From NCBI RefSeq assembly GCF_000186865.1, contig NW_008705579.1:1-64000 (forward strand): DNA of 64,000 nucleotides. The letters are read 5' to 3'. This DNA comes from Aureococcus anophagefferens (lineage: Eukaryota; Sar; Pelagophyceae; Pelagomonadales; Pelagomonadaceae). The notes beneath the pieces were generated by a model. The model was not told the origin of the DNA and made no database searches. It saw only the letters and a program-made list of their open reading frames with translations. A program made the position numbers and the translations under genes. Every line of letters begins with the position of its first letter. Position 1 is the stretch's first letter. Shown here piece after piece: positions 41,701-50,863 of the stretch.

Positions 41701-42256
41701 GACGGCGGCCATCGGCAACGCCCTCCTCGCCTGCGCCCCGGCGCTCGACGCCGTCGAGGACGTCGCCGCGAGCCGACGGCGGCGCTTGAGCGCGAACGCG
41801 ACGGCGCGCGCGTCCGTCGGCTTCCGCGGCGTCGCCTACGAGGACAACGCGACGCTCGTCGCGGCCGCCGCGGAGGCGCTCCTCGAGGACGCGGCGGCGA
41901 GCCTCGCCGCCGCCGTGGCGTCGGGCCTCTTCGCCGCGACGCTCCGGCGCGAGGCGGCGGCGCTCGGCGCGACCGCGCTCGCGAACTGCACCGTCGACGT
42001 CAACCTGACGCTCGCGGCGCTCGCGAACGCGACGGCGTCCTTCGCCGTGACGACGCCGCCGCCGAGCGCTGCGCCGTCGCTCCCGCGGTCGCGGGACGAC
42101 GACGACGACGACGAGACGCGCTTCATCCTCCGGATCCTCGTCATCTGCGCGCTCGCGGTCGTCGTGCCGTCCGTGTCCATCTGGGCGCTCTGCCACGGCT
42201 ACACGGCGGCCCAAGACACGTACTACTCCATCGTCGTCCCCGCGGAAAAGTACTAA
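38706..42256 (+). CDS. Mucin-like Pro/Thr stalk cell-surface protein, type I (exons 38706-39125, 39185-42256)
   Basis: Signal peptide [17 protein letters not shown] small Cys module (CAGYANG...[10 protein letters not shown]) follows, then long PT/PS repeats (SAPT, TPAPSP) interrupted by further Cys modules: [34 protein letters not shown]...[12 protein letters not shown] and [16 protein letters not shown]...[10 protein letters not shown] membrane-proximal domain of about 150 residues ([31 protein letters not shown]) has SEA-like character with a possible cleavage basic cluster. It ends with a transmembrane segment ([22 protein letters not shown]) and a short tail. Exons join in phase 0 across a 59-bp GT-AG intron (39126-39184); a donor at 39138 would also keep frame. 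Confidence 0.8.
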
Positions 42257-42501
42257 GACCCATGTTGTTTTTTTACGAGGAGCAACCTGCAGTGCAAGTG
42301 CCTCCGGCTTTGTTCGCGAACGAGGTGGGGCTGCTCGCACTGGAAGTGGGCTGCTCTCTCCAGCGCAGCGGCTCTAGAGCGCACGCGCTGCTCCGTTGCC
42401 ATGTGATGCGTTAGCACATTCGACCACGAGACCATGGTGCGTCGCGTGTTCGTGCGCGTCCCGTAGCATGAAACTTCATAGGCCGAGATGACCTACAAGA
42501 T

Positions 42502-42852
42502 GTGCGGTCGTCCGCCCGCCCGCGTCCTCTCGCGTTTGACGACTTTTTATCGAGAAACGCAGGTCCGGACATCATCCAGTCCTTCGGCGTGAACGCGGAG
42601 TCCGTCGTCGACGGCGCGCGCTTCGAGGACGGCGGCCGAGCGGCGATCGCGTGGCTCGTCGAGCACGCGTCGCCGGCGGACGACATCTGCGCGGACGCGG
42701 CCGGCGCGGCGACGGACGGCGACCCGTTCCGGAGGGACGGCGAGAAAGTCATCATTACGCTGACGGGTTCGACGACCACGCACGTCGTCGACTACGGCCC
42801 CGCGCCGGAGTACAAGATCGTCCGGTGGGCCGTCGTCCTCGGGGACAAGTGA
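42502..42852 (+). CDS. Small conserved-looking exon, 5' end unresolved
   Basis: The open frame ending at 42852 (SFGVNAESVVDGARFEDGGR, then ITLTGSTTTHVVDYGPAPEYKIVRWAVVLGDK) has good codon use from about 42563. Its upstream start in the same frame is a GTG, not an ATG, and cag|gtccgg at 42560-42565 looks like a splice acceptor. The first exon is not identified. Function unknown. Confidence 0.45.
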   Translation: MRSSARPRPLAFDDFLSRNAGPDIIQSFGVNAESVVDGARFEDGGRAAIAWLVEHASPADDICADAAGAATDGDPFRRDGEKVIITLTGSTTTHVVDYGPAPEYKIVRWAVVLGDK

Positions 42853-42983
42853 CGACGACGACGGGACCCGGCCATGACGGCCGCGCCGGCCAATGCCCGG
42901 CGCGGCCCGAACCCCGGGCGCTCGTCGTAACGCTCCCTCGTCCCGTTCCGACGCGCCGGGCGAGAGGGGGGCAGAAAAAGACG

Positions 42984-43352
42984 TTACCTGCTGTCGCGCT
43001 GCAGCGTGCGCGCGGAGGGTTTGATGGTCTGGGCCCGCGGGTCCGGCGGCGGCTCGACGGCCGCGGCGGCCGCGGCGGGCTCGGCCGCGGCGGGCTCGGC
43101 CGCGGCGGGCTCGGCCGGGCCGGCGGCGTCGGCGCGCGCGGCCGCGGCCGCGAGGTTCGCCCGGGTCGCGGGGACGGCGATCTGGCGCGGGAACATGAAG
43201 TTGCGCAGGTAGCCCGCGGACACGGTGACGACGCTCCCCGAGGGCTCCGTGCGGCCCTTGAGCACGAAGTCGCGCAGGAGGATCGCCTGGCGCGTCGCGA
43301 GGCGCCGGCGGCCGGGCGCGACGCCCTGCGTTGCGAAGACGCGGCGGAGCAT
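42984..43352 (-). CDS. MRPL9: Mitochondrial large-subunit ribosomal protein bL9m
   Basis: 122 residues from the ATG at 43352. MLRRVFATQGVAPGRRRLATR is a mitochondrial presequence. QAILLRDFVLKGRTEPSGSV then VTVSAGYLRNFMFPRQIAVPATRANL is the bL9 N-terminal domain (compare ILLEDV...GDVV-VK-GYARNFLIP...A-PAT). The bacterial C-terminal domain is missing, replaced by an Ala/Pro-rich tail, so it is shorter than the usual ~150 residues. An upstream in-frame extension to 43628 has no targeting character and is not used. Confidence 0.85.
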   Translation of the reverse strand: MLRRVFATQGVAPGRRRLATRQAILLRDFVLKGRTEPSGSVVTVSAGYLRNFMFPRQIAVPATRANLAAAAARADAAGPAEPAAAEPAAAEPAAAAAAVEPPPDPRAQTIKPSARTLQRDSR

Positions 43353-44560
43353 CGCTGTCGATTGAGCGGCGACGACGACGAACCGCGACGGCGCGCGCGT
43401 CGACGCGAGGTCGGTGACGGCAGCCGCGGCCGAGGCGGCGACGAGCGGCAGATGAGAGCGGCTCGAGCGGACGATGAATCGGTTGACCAAGTTATTGAAG
43501 GGGGTGCGCGCCCGGAAGCGTCCGTCCGGGGGGGGGGAGGCAGGTCCGCGGAGGGACCCCCCCGGAGCGAACCAGACCGAGCAGGCGCGGGGCGGCAGCT
43601 CCTGAGTGGGCTCGAGGGCCACACCCACCGTACTCGCCGTGGACCGGGGGAAGTTGAGAACGAGGGCACCCGCACCCGGCAGGCAGGAACTCCGGGCGGA
43701 CCAACCCGATTCACCTCAGGACCACGAATGGCTAGCCGAGGGCGCACGCCGAAAAGGACGCTCGCCGGCCAGCGAGCAGGAGCAGAGGCGGCAGCAGAAG
43801 CAGAAGCAGAGGCAGAGGCAACAGGTCTCGGCGGCGTCGGCAGAGGCAGAGGCGGGCAGCAGAGGCAGCAGAGGCGGCGGCAACAGAGGTAACAGCGGCA
43901 GCGGCAGCAGGGGCCGAGACGACAGCGGCACCGGCGGCAGAGGCAGAGGCAAGCGGCGGCAGCAATGGAGGAAGAGCCGATGCAGAAGAGGAGGACACCG
44001 CGGCGTGGGCGACGAAGAACTCGCCGAACGTCGACGCAAAGGCGCGAGCAAGATCATCGCGCAGCGGCGGCGCGGCCCAAGGCGGCACGCAAGCGGAACC
44101 TGAGGAGGTGCACGTGGGAGCACACCCTGAACAGGCGCAAAAAGGTAGAGAAACGAATGGACGCTGGCACATCCAAGCCCACAAACCGAAGCCGCCGGGG
44201 GCGCCAACCCGCCCAGCTCCCCTCGAGGCTCGCGCCGAAGGCCTCCAAGCGAGGCGAGCGCGCGCGACAGTCGCCCAACCCGCAGATGACGTCCGCACCG
44301 ATGGCCAAGAACTGGAAGTCCCCGCGCGCGGCGCCCCGCAGCCCAACCGGTGCGCGCAGCGGGCTGCCCCTTCATGAGCGCCCGCCCGGCCCGACGCAGC
44401 GAGCGTCACTATCGGGTGTCGCGCAGAAGCACTCCCGCGGGCCTCCCAAAGGCCGCCCCATAAGGTGGCAGCGTTATCAATCGATCAACGTTGTTGTTGT
44501 TGCCCCTCCACCCGGACCTCCCTCGAGTGAGCCCATCGTCTGGCTCCCGCAGCCCCGTCG
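43353..44560. other. Intergenic with GCAGMR hexamer-type low complexity
   Basis: Between 43785 and 43975 the plus strand is a degenerate array of gcagaagcagaggcagaggc-like hexamers, followed by GC-rich sequence without a convincing gene. It encodes Gln/Arg-rich or Ala/Leu-rich peptides in all frames. A short (tgt)n run (ttgttgttgttg) lies at 44490-44501. Confidence 0.5.
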
Positions 44561-46572
44561 ATGGAGGCGAGCGCCATGTGGGCTCTGGCCCTGGCCGTCG
44601 TCGCGATCACGTCCTGCGTCTTCTTCCTCCGGCGCAGCAAGACCAAGGCCGCGCGCCGCCCCAGCGACACGCTCAAGGAGACCGTGGAGACGCTCGCGGA
44701 GGAGATCGAGAAGCCCCAGCTCAAGTGCGCCATGTGCGGCATGGACGACGGCCACGTCTTCGGCGGCCTGCGGCGCTGCGGCCGCTGCAAGACCACGTGG
44801 TACTGCACGGCCGAGTGCCAGCGCGCGCACTGGCCCGCGCACCGCTGCAACTGCGAGGCCATCGCCGCGCGCGGCGGGCTCAAGCTCCTCACGGCGTCGG
44901 GCAAGGCCGCGCAGGTCGCGGTCGACGCCGCCAAAGCCTACCTGGCCCTGCCGCCGTCCCTGCGCGCCTGGAGCCTGCGGCCCGAGGCCGCCGCCATGCG
45001 CGAGGACTCGCGCTTCGTGCGGACCAGGGCAGCAAAAGAGAGCGAAATTCCCAACTTCAAAGGCTCATATCTCGGCCGTTTTCCACTCGTTTCGGCTGAT
45101 TTTTGGACGAGCGATCATCTTTCGGAACGGTCTCGAAGCGTTGACGTTTTTCTCGGAACGCGCGCGCGCGGAACACTCAAGTTGAAGCGACGTTGAATCT
45201 CTCTTTTGCTGCCCAGGTGCGGACGGGCAACGCGCTGCTCGACGCGTCCTGCGGCGGCGCGCAGGCCAAGATCCGCGACGTCGTCGACGCCGAGGCGCGG
45301 TCCTTCTGGCCCGACGCCGTCGCCTGGGGCGCGCTGCTGGACGTGGCGCCCTGCGACGTCCTCTTCCAGCAGCCGCCGGCGGCCGCGGCGCTCCTCGCGC
45401 ACGTCTGCGACCGCGCCTTCGACGGCGCCTTCGGCGCGAGCGCGCCGCGGCCGGCGGGTTTAGAGGTTGGGTCGCCCGCGGCGCTCTACGACCACGCCTA
45501 CTTCCCCGATTTCCGGGACCCGACGCCCGACGTCGTCGCGCGCGTCGTCGCGGACGCCGTCGGCAGGGGCTGGCTCGCGGCGGGCGCGCGCGTTCTGGAG
45601 GTCGGCGTCGGCACGGGCGCCTTCTGCCGGGCCCTGCACCGGCGCCTGCCGAACCACGCGCTGACGCTCGACGGGCTGAACGGGCCGTCGGAAGACGACG
45701 GCCGCGACCTCGCCGTCGCGCGGGCCCACGGCGCGTCGTCGCGGCTGCCCTGGTTCGGCCTCGCGTCCGACGCGCCGCCGGGCCGCGCCGGCTACGCGCG
45801 GCTGGAGCGCGTCGACGTCGCGGATGTGGCCGCGGTGCGCGCGCTGGACCTCGGCTCCTACGACGCGATCGTCTCCGTGTCGACGTTTTTCCTCGTCGGC
45901 TTCCCGGACCGGTCCGGCCCGCCGCCGGCGGGGGAGCCGGTCTTGGGGCTGGCGGCGCTGGAGGCGCTGGTCGCGGCGTGCCTGAAGCCGGACGGGCTCG
46001 TCTGCGTCGCGACGGCGTCGTCGCCGCGCGGGGGCCACCCGGCGAGGGCCGCCGTCGAGACCCTCGCGTCGGGCGACTACGAGGTGCTGCGCGCGGGCGC
46101 CGGCGCCGCCGTGGGCATGCCCCACAAGATCTACGACCTCCGCTTCTACGGCACGTCGAAGGACCTCGAGCTCTCGGCGCTCGCCGCGGAGGCGAAGATG
46201 CTCATGGAGATGGGCGCCATCAAGCCGTCGCCGGGCGACGAGACGACGGCCTACAGCGCGCTCGACGCCGAGGACACGCGGGCGCCCTTCTCCGTCAACG
46301 ACCCGCCGCCGTCGGCCGTCGCGTCCGCCATGGAGTACATCATGCACTCGCCCTGGCCCCGCATCTTCGTCGACGGCGGCCTCAACTCGCCCTTCTGGCT
46401 CCTCAAGCGCGACGCCGCCGCCGCGGAGGCGCGCCGCGCGGACTCGCCGCGCCACGCGCCGGGCGGCGACGCCGACGCGGCGCCCGCGGCCGCGCCCGCG
46501 GCCGAGCCCAAGGCCCTCTCGACCTTCGGCGAGGCCATGTTCCACCGGACGTCGGCGCCGGCGCTCGAGTAA
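44561..46572 (+). CDS. Membrane-anchored MYND zinc finger plus SAM-dependent methyltransferase (exons 44561-45016, 45217-46572)
   Basis: 603 residues after splicing. MEASAMWALALAVVAITSCVFFL is a signal anchor. A MYND finger follows at about residues 55-95 (CAMCG...CGRCKTTWYCTAECQRAHWPAHRCNC, with all expected Cys/His ligands). The second exon has a class I methyltransferase core (RVLEVGVGTGAFCRAL as the SAM loop, then YDAIVSVSTFFLVGF and LKPDGLVCVATAS) and KIYDLRFYGTSKDLELSALA. The exons join SRF to VRTGNALLD in phase 0 by removal of an introner. MYND fingers bind proline-rich peptides; here one could recruit the methylation target. Substrate unknown. It converges on the LOTUS cluster with 19 bp between stops. 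Confidence 0.87.
45017..45216 (+). mobile_element. Introner element acting as intron (family 1, GT-AG)
   Basis: Target duplication gtgcggac at 45017-45024 and 45217-45224, both perfect. The 192-bp element begins cagggcagcaaaagagag and ends ctctcttttgctgcccag; 16 bp (gggcagcaaaagagag) are perfectly inverted. The donor GT is the first two bases of the left duplication, the acceptor CAG is the element's end. Removal restores the uninterrupted frame exactly. Confidence 0.95.
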
Positions 46573-46591
46573 GATCCGGCGCGCGGGGACC

Positions 46592-47892
46592 TTAGAAGCC
46601 CGGCGGGGGGCCGACGGCGCGCGGGAGCGCGGACGCGCCGAAGGTCGGGAGGGCCTCGTCGCCGCCCGCCCACGCGTCGACGAGCGACAGGGCCTCGCGG
46701 CGGATCCGCGTGCGGGCGGCGGCCGCGGAGACGAGCGAGGCCATGGCCCCGGGGACGCAGTCGTCGTTCGCCGCCCGCAGCTCGTTGAAGAGCGCCCGCT
46801 GGGCGTCCCACGGCTCGACGACGAGATCGGCCCAGGCGCCGACGTCGAGACCGCACGCTTCGACGAGGCGCTGGAGCATCGGCTCGAGGCGGCCGGCGGC
46901 GCGCGTCGCGGTCTCGAAGGCCTCGGTCTGGGCCTCGCGCGTCGCGGCGGCGCCGACGACGAGAGACCCCTCGGGGCAGACGGCGCGGAAGCTCCGGGCG
47001 TCCCGCGCGTCGAGGCTCTGCAACTCGTCGAGCTGCGCGTCCCGGTGCGCCCGGACGCGCGCCTGCGTCTTCTCGCGGATCGCGAGCGCCGACGCGTCGA
47101 TGGTGTCGTCGCCGTCGCCGAGCCCCGTGCCCTCGCGGCTCACCTCGGCGCGGTGCGTGCCCGCGTAGTGCACTCCGGGCAAACGCGAGACCACCGCGGC
47201 CATCTTGGCGGCGCCGTAGGCCTTGAGGTCGAAGGGCTTGCGGTACTTGAGGTAGTAGAGCCGCGGCAGGTTCGCGCAGAGGATCGCGCCCGACGGCGCC
47301 GCGTCGCAGAGGCCGAGCACCTCGCGCGCGAGCGCTTCGAGCTGCTCGGGCGACGCGGCGCAGACCGTCGCGTCGCGGACGGCCGCCTTGCGGCCGCTCG
47401 CCGGGGCCTTCGGCGGCGCCGCCGCGGCGCCCCCGGCGGCCAGAGCCGCGAGGAGCGCCGCGCGCTCCGCCGGGGGCAGCGCGCGGACCCGCGACAGGAG
47501 GTCCGGGTCGGGGCCCCGCCGCGCGGCCGCCGCGCCGGCGCCGGCGGCCGCGGCGCCGGCGCCGGCGCGCGCGCGGGCGGGGAGGCGGGCCGCGGTCGGC
47601 GTCCACTCCTTGGCCGCGACGTTCATGCCCTCGAAGCTCGGCGCGAGCTCCCCGGCGGCCGCGCCGAGGTCGCCGGCCCGCAGCGCCGCGGCGCCGCGCC
47701 GAGGGCGCCGGCCCCCGCGCGGAGGCGATCCCCGCGCGTCTGATGCGAGACGCCGTCGGTGAGCGCGTAGGGCACGCGGCCCTCGAAGAGCACGGTCTCG
47801 GCGCAGCCCCAAGGGGTATCGTTCTCGACCCGGAGGAGCCCAGGTCTCTGTACAAAGAGTAACGTCGACTCGTTGAAGGGCAAACTAGACAT
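46592..47892 (-). CDS. LOTUS-domain protein with PAM2-like motif, lacks U-box, frame break near 47690
   Basis: The N-terminus from ATG 47892 (MSSLPFNESTLLFVQRPG) and the body lie in frames one base apart. The switch falls in a GC-rich tract around 47680-47700, where ...AGALG passes to AALRAGDLGAAAGELAP; probably one missing base. The body holds FEGMNVAAKEWTP (PAM2-like), then a LOTUS/OST-HTH domain (LEALAREVLGLCDAAPSGAI, LPRLYYLKYRKPFDLKAYG, KMAAVVSRLPGV). It ends with AMASLVSAAAARTRIRREAL and a short tail. The next paralogue has the same AMASLVSAAAAR segment directly before its U-box, so this copy appears to have lost, or never gained, the ligase domain. Confidence 0.75.
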
Positions 47893-47938
47893 AAACACGG
47901 TCGATTCATAGGTAGGCGTTATAGGAGACGCGCCGGTT

Positions 47939-50755
47939 TTACTGTTCGAGATGGCGCTGGATCAATGACTTGATCGTGTGGGCCGGGATGAGGTTGAGGT
48001 GCGGGAGCGGCGCGTTCGTGGTCGGAGACGTGTGCGCGCGCCCGAACCACGCCTCGATCGCGCGGCGTTCGTACGTGTGGCCGTCCGCCGCGATGACGGG
48101 ATCGGTCATGATCTCCATGCTGATGGGACACAAGAACTCCTCGGGCACGTTGTCCTCGTCGCGCGGCGCCGGCAGGGCCTCGCGGCGGATTCCCGCGCGG
48201 GCGGCGGCCGCGGAGACGAGCGAGGCCATAGCAGGAGTCGAGGTGCCCATGAGCTCCTGGCCCTTGCGCAGGAGCGTCCCCTTGTTGAGACCCTTCTCGA
48301 TGTAGCCGCTCAGGTCCGTGATCTTCGACAGGTCCATGGACTCGAGGGCCAGCGCGCACAAGGCCTGCTTCTTCCGACTGCGGTCTCGGAGCGACCGGTA
48401 GCAGTCCTTGGAAAGGCGGAAGCCGTCGAGGGCCGCGACGAGGTCCTCGTCGACGCGCCCGTTTCCGAGATCATCCCGCAGCAGGCAGCCTCGCTCCTTC
48501 TTCTTCAGCTCGGCGAGGACGAACGCGTTCCGGAGCAGGACGCCGAACATGACGCCCGGGTCCGCGAGGCGCTCCGCGGCGCGGCGCTGCTGAGCGAGGC
48601 TGAGCTTTTTCAGCGCCTTGGCGACGTTGGACGTGAGCGCGAGCGCGTCGGCGACGCTCCGCAGCTCGGGCGCGAGGGCGTTAAGCTCGCTCGCGGACGC
48701 CGCGAGTAGGTGGTTGTGTAAGATGGCCTGGCTGACGTACTTGCTCCGGTCCTTCAGGGGCACGGACTCGTTGACGTGGTCGCCGAGGTCGCCGGGCGCG
48801 GCCCGCAGGAAGCGCACGCAGGCGTCGGCGTCCCGGACCGCGTAGGCCTCGAGCGTCTTGCGGCATCGGCCGTCGAGCTTGAGGGCGTCGGCGAAGGCCT
48901 TGACGCGCCGCTGGAGCTCGTCCCAGGCCACGGGCCCGTCGAAGGCGGACGTCGTCTCGCGCGGAGCGGCGCGGGGCAGCGGCGCCGACGCGGGCGCCGC
49001 GTTCCCGGACGTCGGCGCGCCGCCCGCCGCCTGCCGCGCGGGCTCCGCGCTCGCCGCCGGCCGCGGCGGCTGCGACGAACGGTCCTCGGCGTCGAGCCGC
49101 CGCGCGGCCGCCTCATCGTCCCGGAGCCGCTCCTCCCGGACCCGCGCCCGCCGGGCCTCCTCGGCCGCCGCGGGATCGAGGCCCGCCGGCGCCGGTCCCG
49201 CCGGCGGATCGCCGGCGAGCCCCCAGGACTCGACGCGCAGCGCGGCGGCGCCGACGACGCGCGTGAGCTCGTCGAGGACGCCGCGCCGGTCTCGGCGGTA
49301 CGCCTCCGGGTCGCACCGGAGGAGGAAGGAGCCCGGCCACGCGCCGGGCTGCTTGAGCAGCGCCACGGAGTCGTGGGGCAGGCCGGGCGGCCGGTCCGCG
49401 CGCCGCGAACCGGGCATGAGGACGACGACTTCGCGGCAGCCGGCCGCCCACCGCGCCGCGTCCTCGGCCGCGCGCGGGTCGAAGTAGCGGAGCGCCCCGC
49501 TCGCGGCCGCGTCCCGCTCCGCCCGGTGCGCCCGGACGCGCGCCTGCGTCTCCTCGCGGATCGCCAGGGCCGACACGTCGATCGCGTCGTCGCCGACGCC
49601 GAGGCCCGTGCCCCTGCGGCTCACCTCGGCGCGGTGCGTGCCGCCGAAGTGGACGCCGGGGAGCTTGGAGACGAGCGCGCTCATCTTAGAGGCGCCGTAG
49701 GCCTTCAAATCCAACGCCTTGCGGTACTTCAAATAATAGAGCCGCGGCAGGTTCGCGCAGAGCACGGTGCCCGACGGCGCCGCGTCGACGAGCCGGAGCA
49801 CCTCCGTCGCGAGGCCGTCGAGCTGCTCCGGCGACGCGGTGCAGACCGTGGGGTCTGGCTTTTTTTTTGCGGGGCGGCCGCCCCGCGGCGGCGGCGCCGC
49901 GCCGGCCGCGTCCGGGCCCTGGCCGCCGATCGAGGCCGGGGACGCTCGAGGCGCGAGCTCGGCGCCGGGCGCGGCCGCGCCGTGGCTGAAGGGGCACGCG
50001 AGGCCCTTGTCGCAGCTGCCCTGCTTCCAGAACCGGCAGGGCGGCGGCGCCTTGGGCTCGGCCGCGAATGCCGCCGGTCGCCGGGCGGCGCGCGCCAGGG
50101 AGCCCGTGCCGCCCGCGCGGGCCGCTGCGGGCCGCGCGGCGGCCGCTGCGACGTCCGTCGCGGACGCGGTTCCGTAGTAGTCCACGAGCGTGAACTCGAC
50201 CTCGGTGCCCACCTGGAGGCTTTCGAACTGCGGCGCGTCGCGGCTCCGGAAGTGGACGTCGTAGTCGCGCGAGTTCGCCGCGGGATGCCGCGCGCGCCGA
50301 AGGTAGCCGGAGTCCGCCTGGAAGGACTCGACGACGCCGAAGATGCGGTTCACGTCGCCGCCGGGCACGCGCTCCCAGGGGTGGGCCGGCGGCACCGCGG
50401 CCGCCGTCGCCGCGCTCGGCGTCCACTCCTTCGCGGCGACGTTCGTCCCGACCGGCGGAACCGCCGCGGCGGAATCGGCCGCGGCGCGCGCGGGCGGGGT
50501 CCACTCCTTCGCGGAAACGTTCGTCCCCTCCAAGCTCCGCAGCGAGCTCTCGACGGCCGCGTCGACGGAAGCCATCGGCGAGTCCATGGCCGCGCCGGAG
50601 GCGGCCCGCGAGCGCAGGTGGGACTCCCAGGTCTCGTGCGCCCGGCCGCTCTCGGCGATCGCCGCTTGCCAGTCGCCTTTCGCCGCGTGCGCGACCGCGC
50701 TGTCCAAAAGGAGCTCCTCCGTCGCGCGGGAGGGGGCCGCCGCGCGTGACGCCAT
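47939..50755 (-). CDS. LOTUS + cold-shock-like + CCCH + U-box protein (putative RNA-binding ubiquitin ligase)
   Basis: 938 residues, single open frame. In order: helical N-terminus; two PAM2-like motifs (LEGTNVSAKEWTPP ~76-89, GTNVAAKEWTP ~102-112); a cold-shock-like fold (GVVESFQADSGYLR...VHFRSRD...LQVGTEVEFTLV, ~135-200); a C-x7-C-x5-C-x3-H zinc finger (CRFWKQGSCDKGLACPFSH); a LOTUS domain (~300-370, LPRLYYLKYRKALDLKAYGASKMSALVSKLPGV as two pieces); a long charged linker; helical modules like the hnRNP Q acidic domain (QALCALALESMDLSKITDLSGYI); and a C-terminal U-box (EEFLCPISMEIMTDPVIAAD, GHTYERRAIEAWF). U-boxes recruit E2 enzymes; the RNA domains suggest it ubiquitylates proteins on mRNA. 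Confidence 0.9.
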   Translation of the reverse strand: MASRAAAPSRATEELLLDSAVAHAAKGDWQAAIAESGRAHETWESHLRSRAASGAAMDSPMASVDAAVESSLRSLEGTNVSAKEWTPPARAAADSAAAVPPVGTNVAAKEWTPSAATAAAVPPAHPWERVPGGDVNRIFGVVESFQADSGYLRRARHPAANSRDYDVHFRSRDAPQFESLQVGTEVEFTLVDYYGTASATDVAAAAARPAAARAGGTGSLARAARRPAAFAAEPKAPPPCRFWKQGSCDKGLACPFSHGAAAPGAELAPRASPASIGGQGPDAAGAAPPPRGGRPAKKKPDPTVCTASPEQLDGLATEVLRLVDAAPSGTVLCANLPRLYYLKYRKALDLKAYGASKMSALVSKLPGVHFGGTHRAEVSRRGTGLGVGDDAIDVSALAIREETQARVRAHRAERDAAASGALRYFDPRAAEDAARWAAGCREVVVLMPGSRRADRPPGLPHDSVALLKQPGAWPGSFLLRCDPEAYRRDRRGVLDELTRVVGAAALRVESWGLAGDPPAGPAPAGLDPAAAEEARRARVREERLRDDEAAARRLDAEDRSSQPPRPAASAEPARQAAGGAPTSGNAAPASAPLPRAAPRETTSAFDGPVAWDELQRRVKAFADALKLDGRCRKTLEAYAVRDADACVRFLRAAPGDLGDHVNESVPLKDRSKYVSQAILHNHLLAASASELNALAPELRSVADALALTSNVAKALKKLSLAQQRRAAERLADPGVMFGVLLRNAFVLAELKKKERGCLLRDDLGNGRVDEDLVAALDGFRLSKDCYRSLRDRSRKKQALCALALESMDLSKITDLSGYIEKGLNKGTLLRKGQELMGTSTPAMASLVSAAAARAGIRREALPAPRDEDNVPEEFLCPISMEIMTDPVIAADGHTYERRAIEAWFGRAHTSPTTNAPLPHLNLIPAHTIKSLIQRHLEQ

Positions 50756-50863
50756 AATAGACTTAAAAAGCCCGCCGCCTCGCGACGCGTGCCACAGGGC
50801 TCGCGCTCGCTTAAAATCTGGACCTTGCGAGCGTCCACAGTCCCCCTCGCGCTCGCCTACGAC

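Noticed and set aside
38855..42340. 1161-codon minus-strand ORF opposite the mucin-like gene
   Set aside because: Arg-rich antisense shadow of the PT repeats; the plus strand has a signal peptide, Cys modules and a membrane anchor.
43606..44375. ORFs on both strands in the GCAGMR hexamer region
   Set aside because: Low-complexity peptides in every frame with no conserved character; treated as minisatellite.
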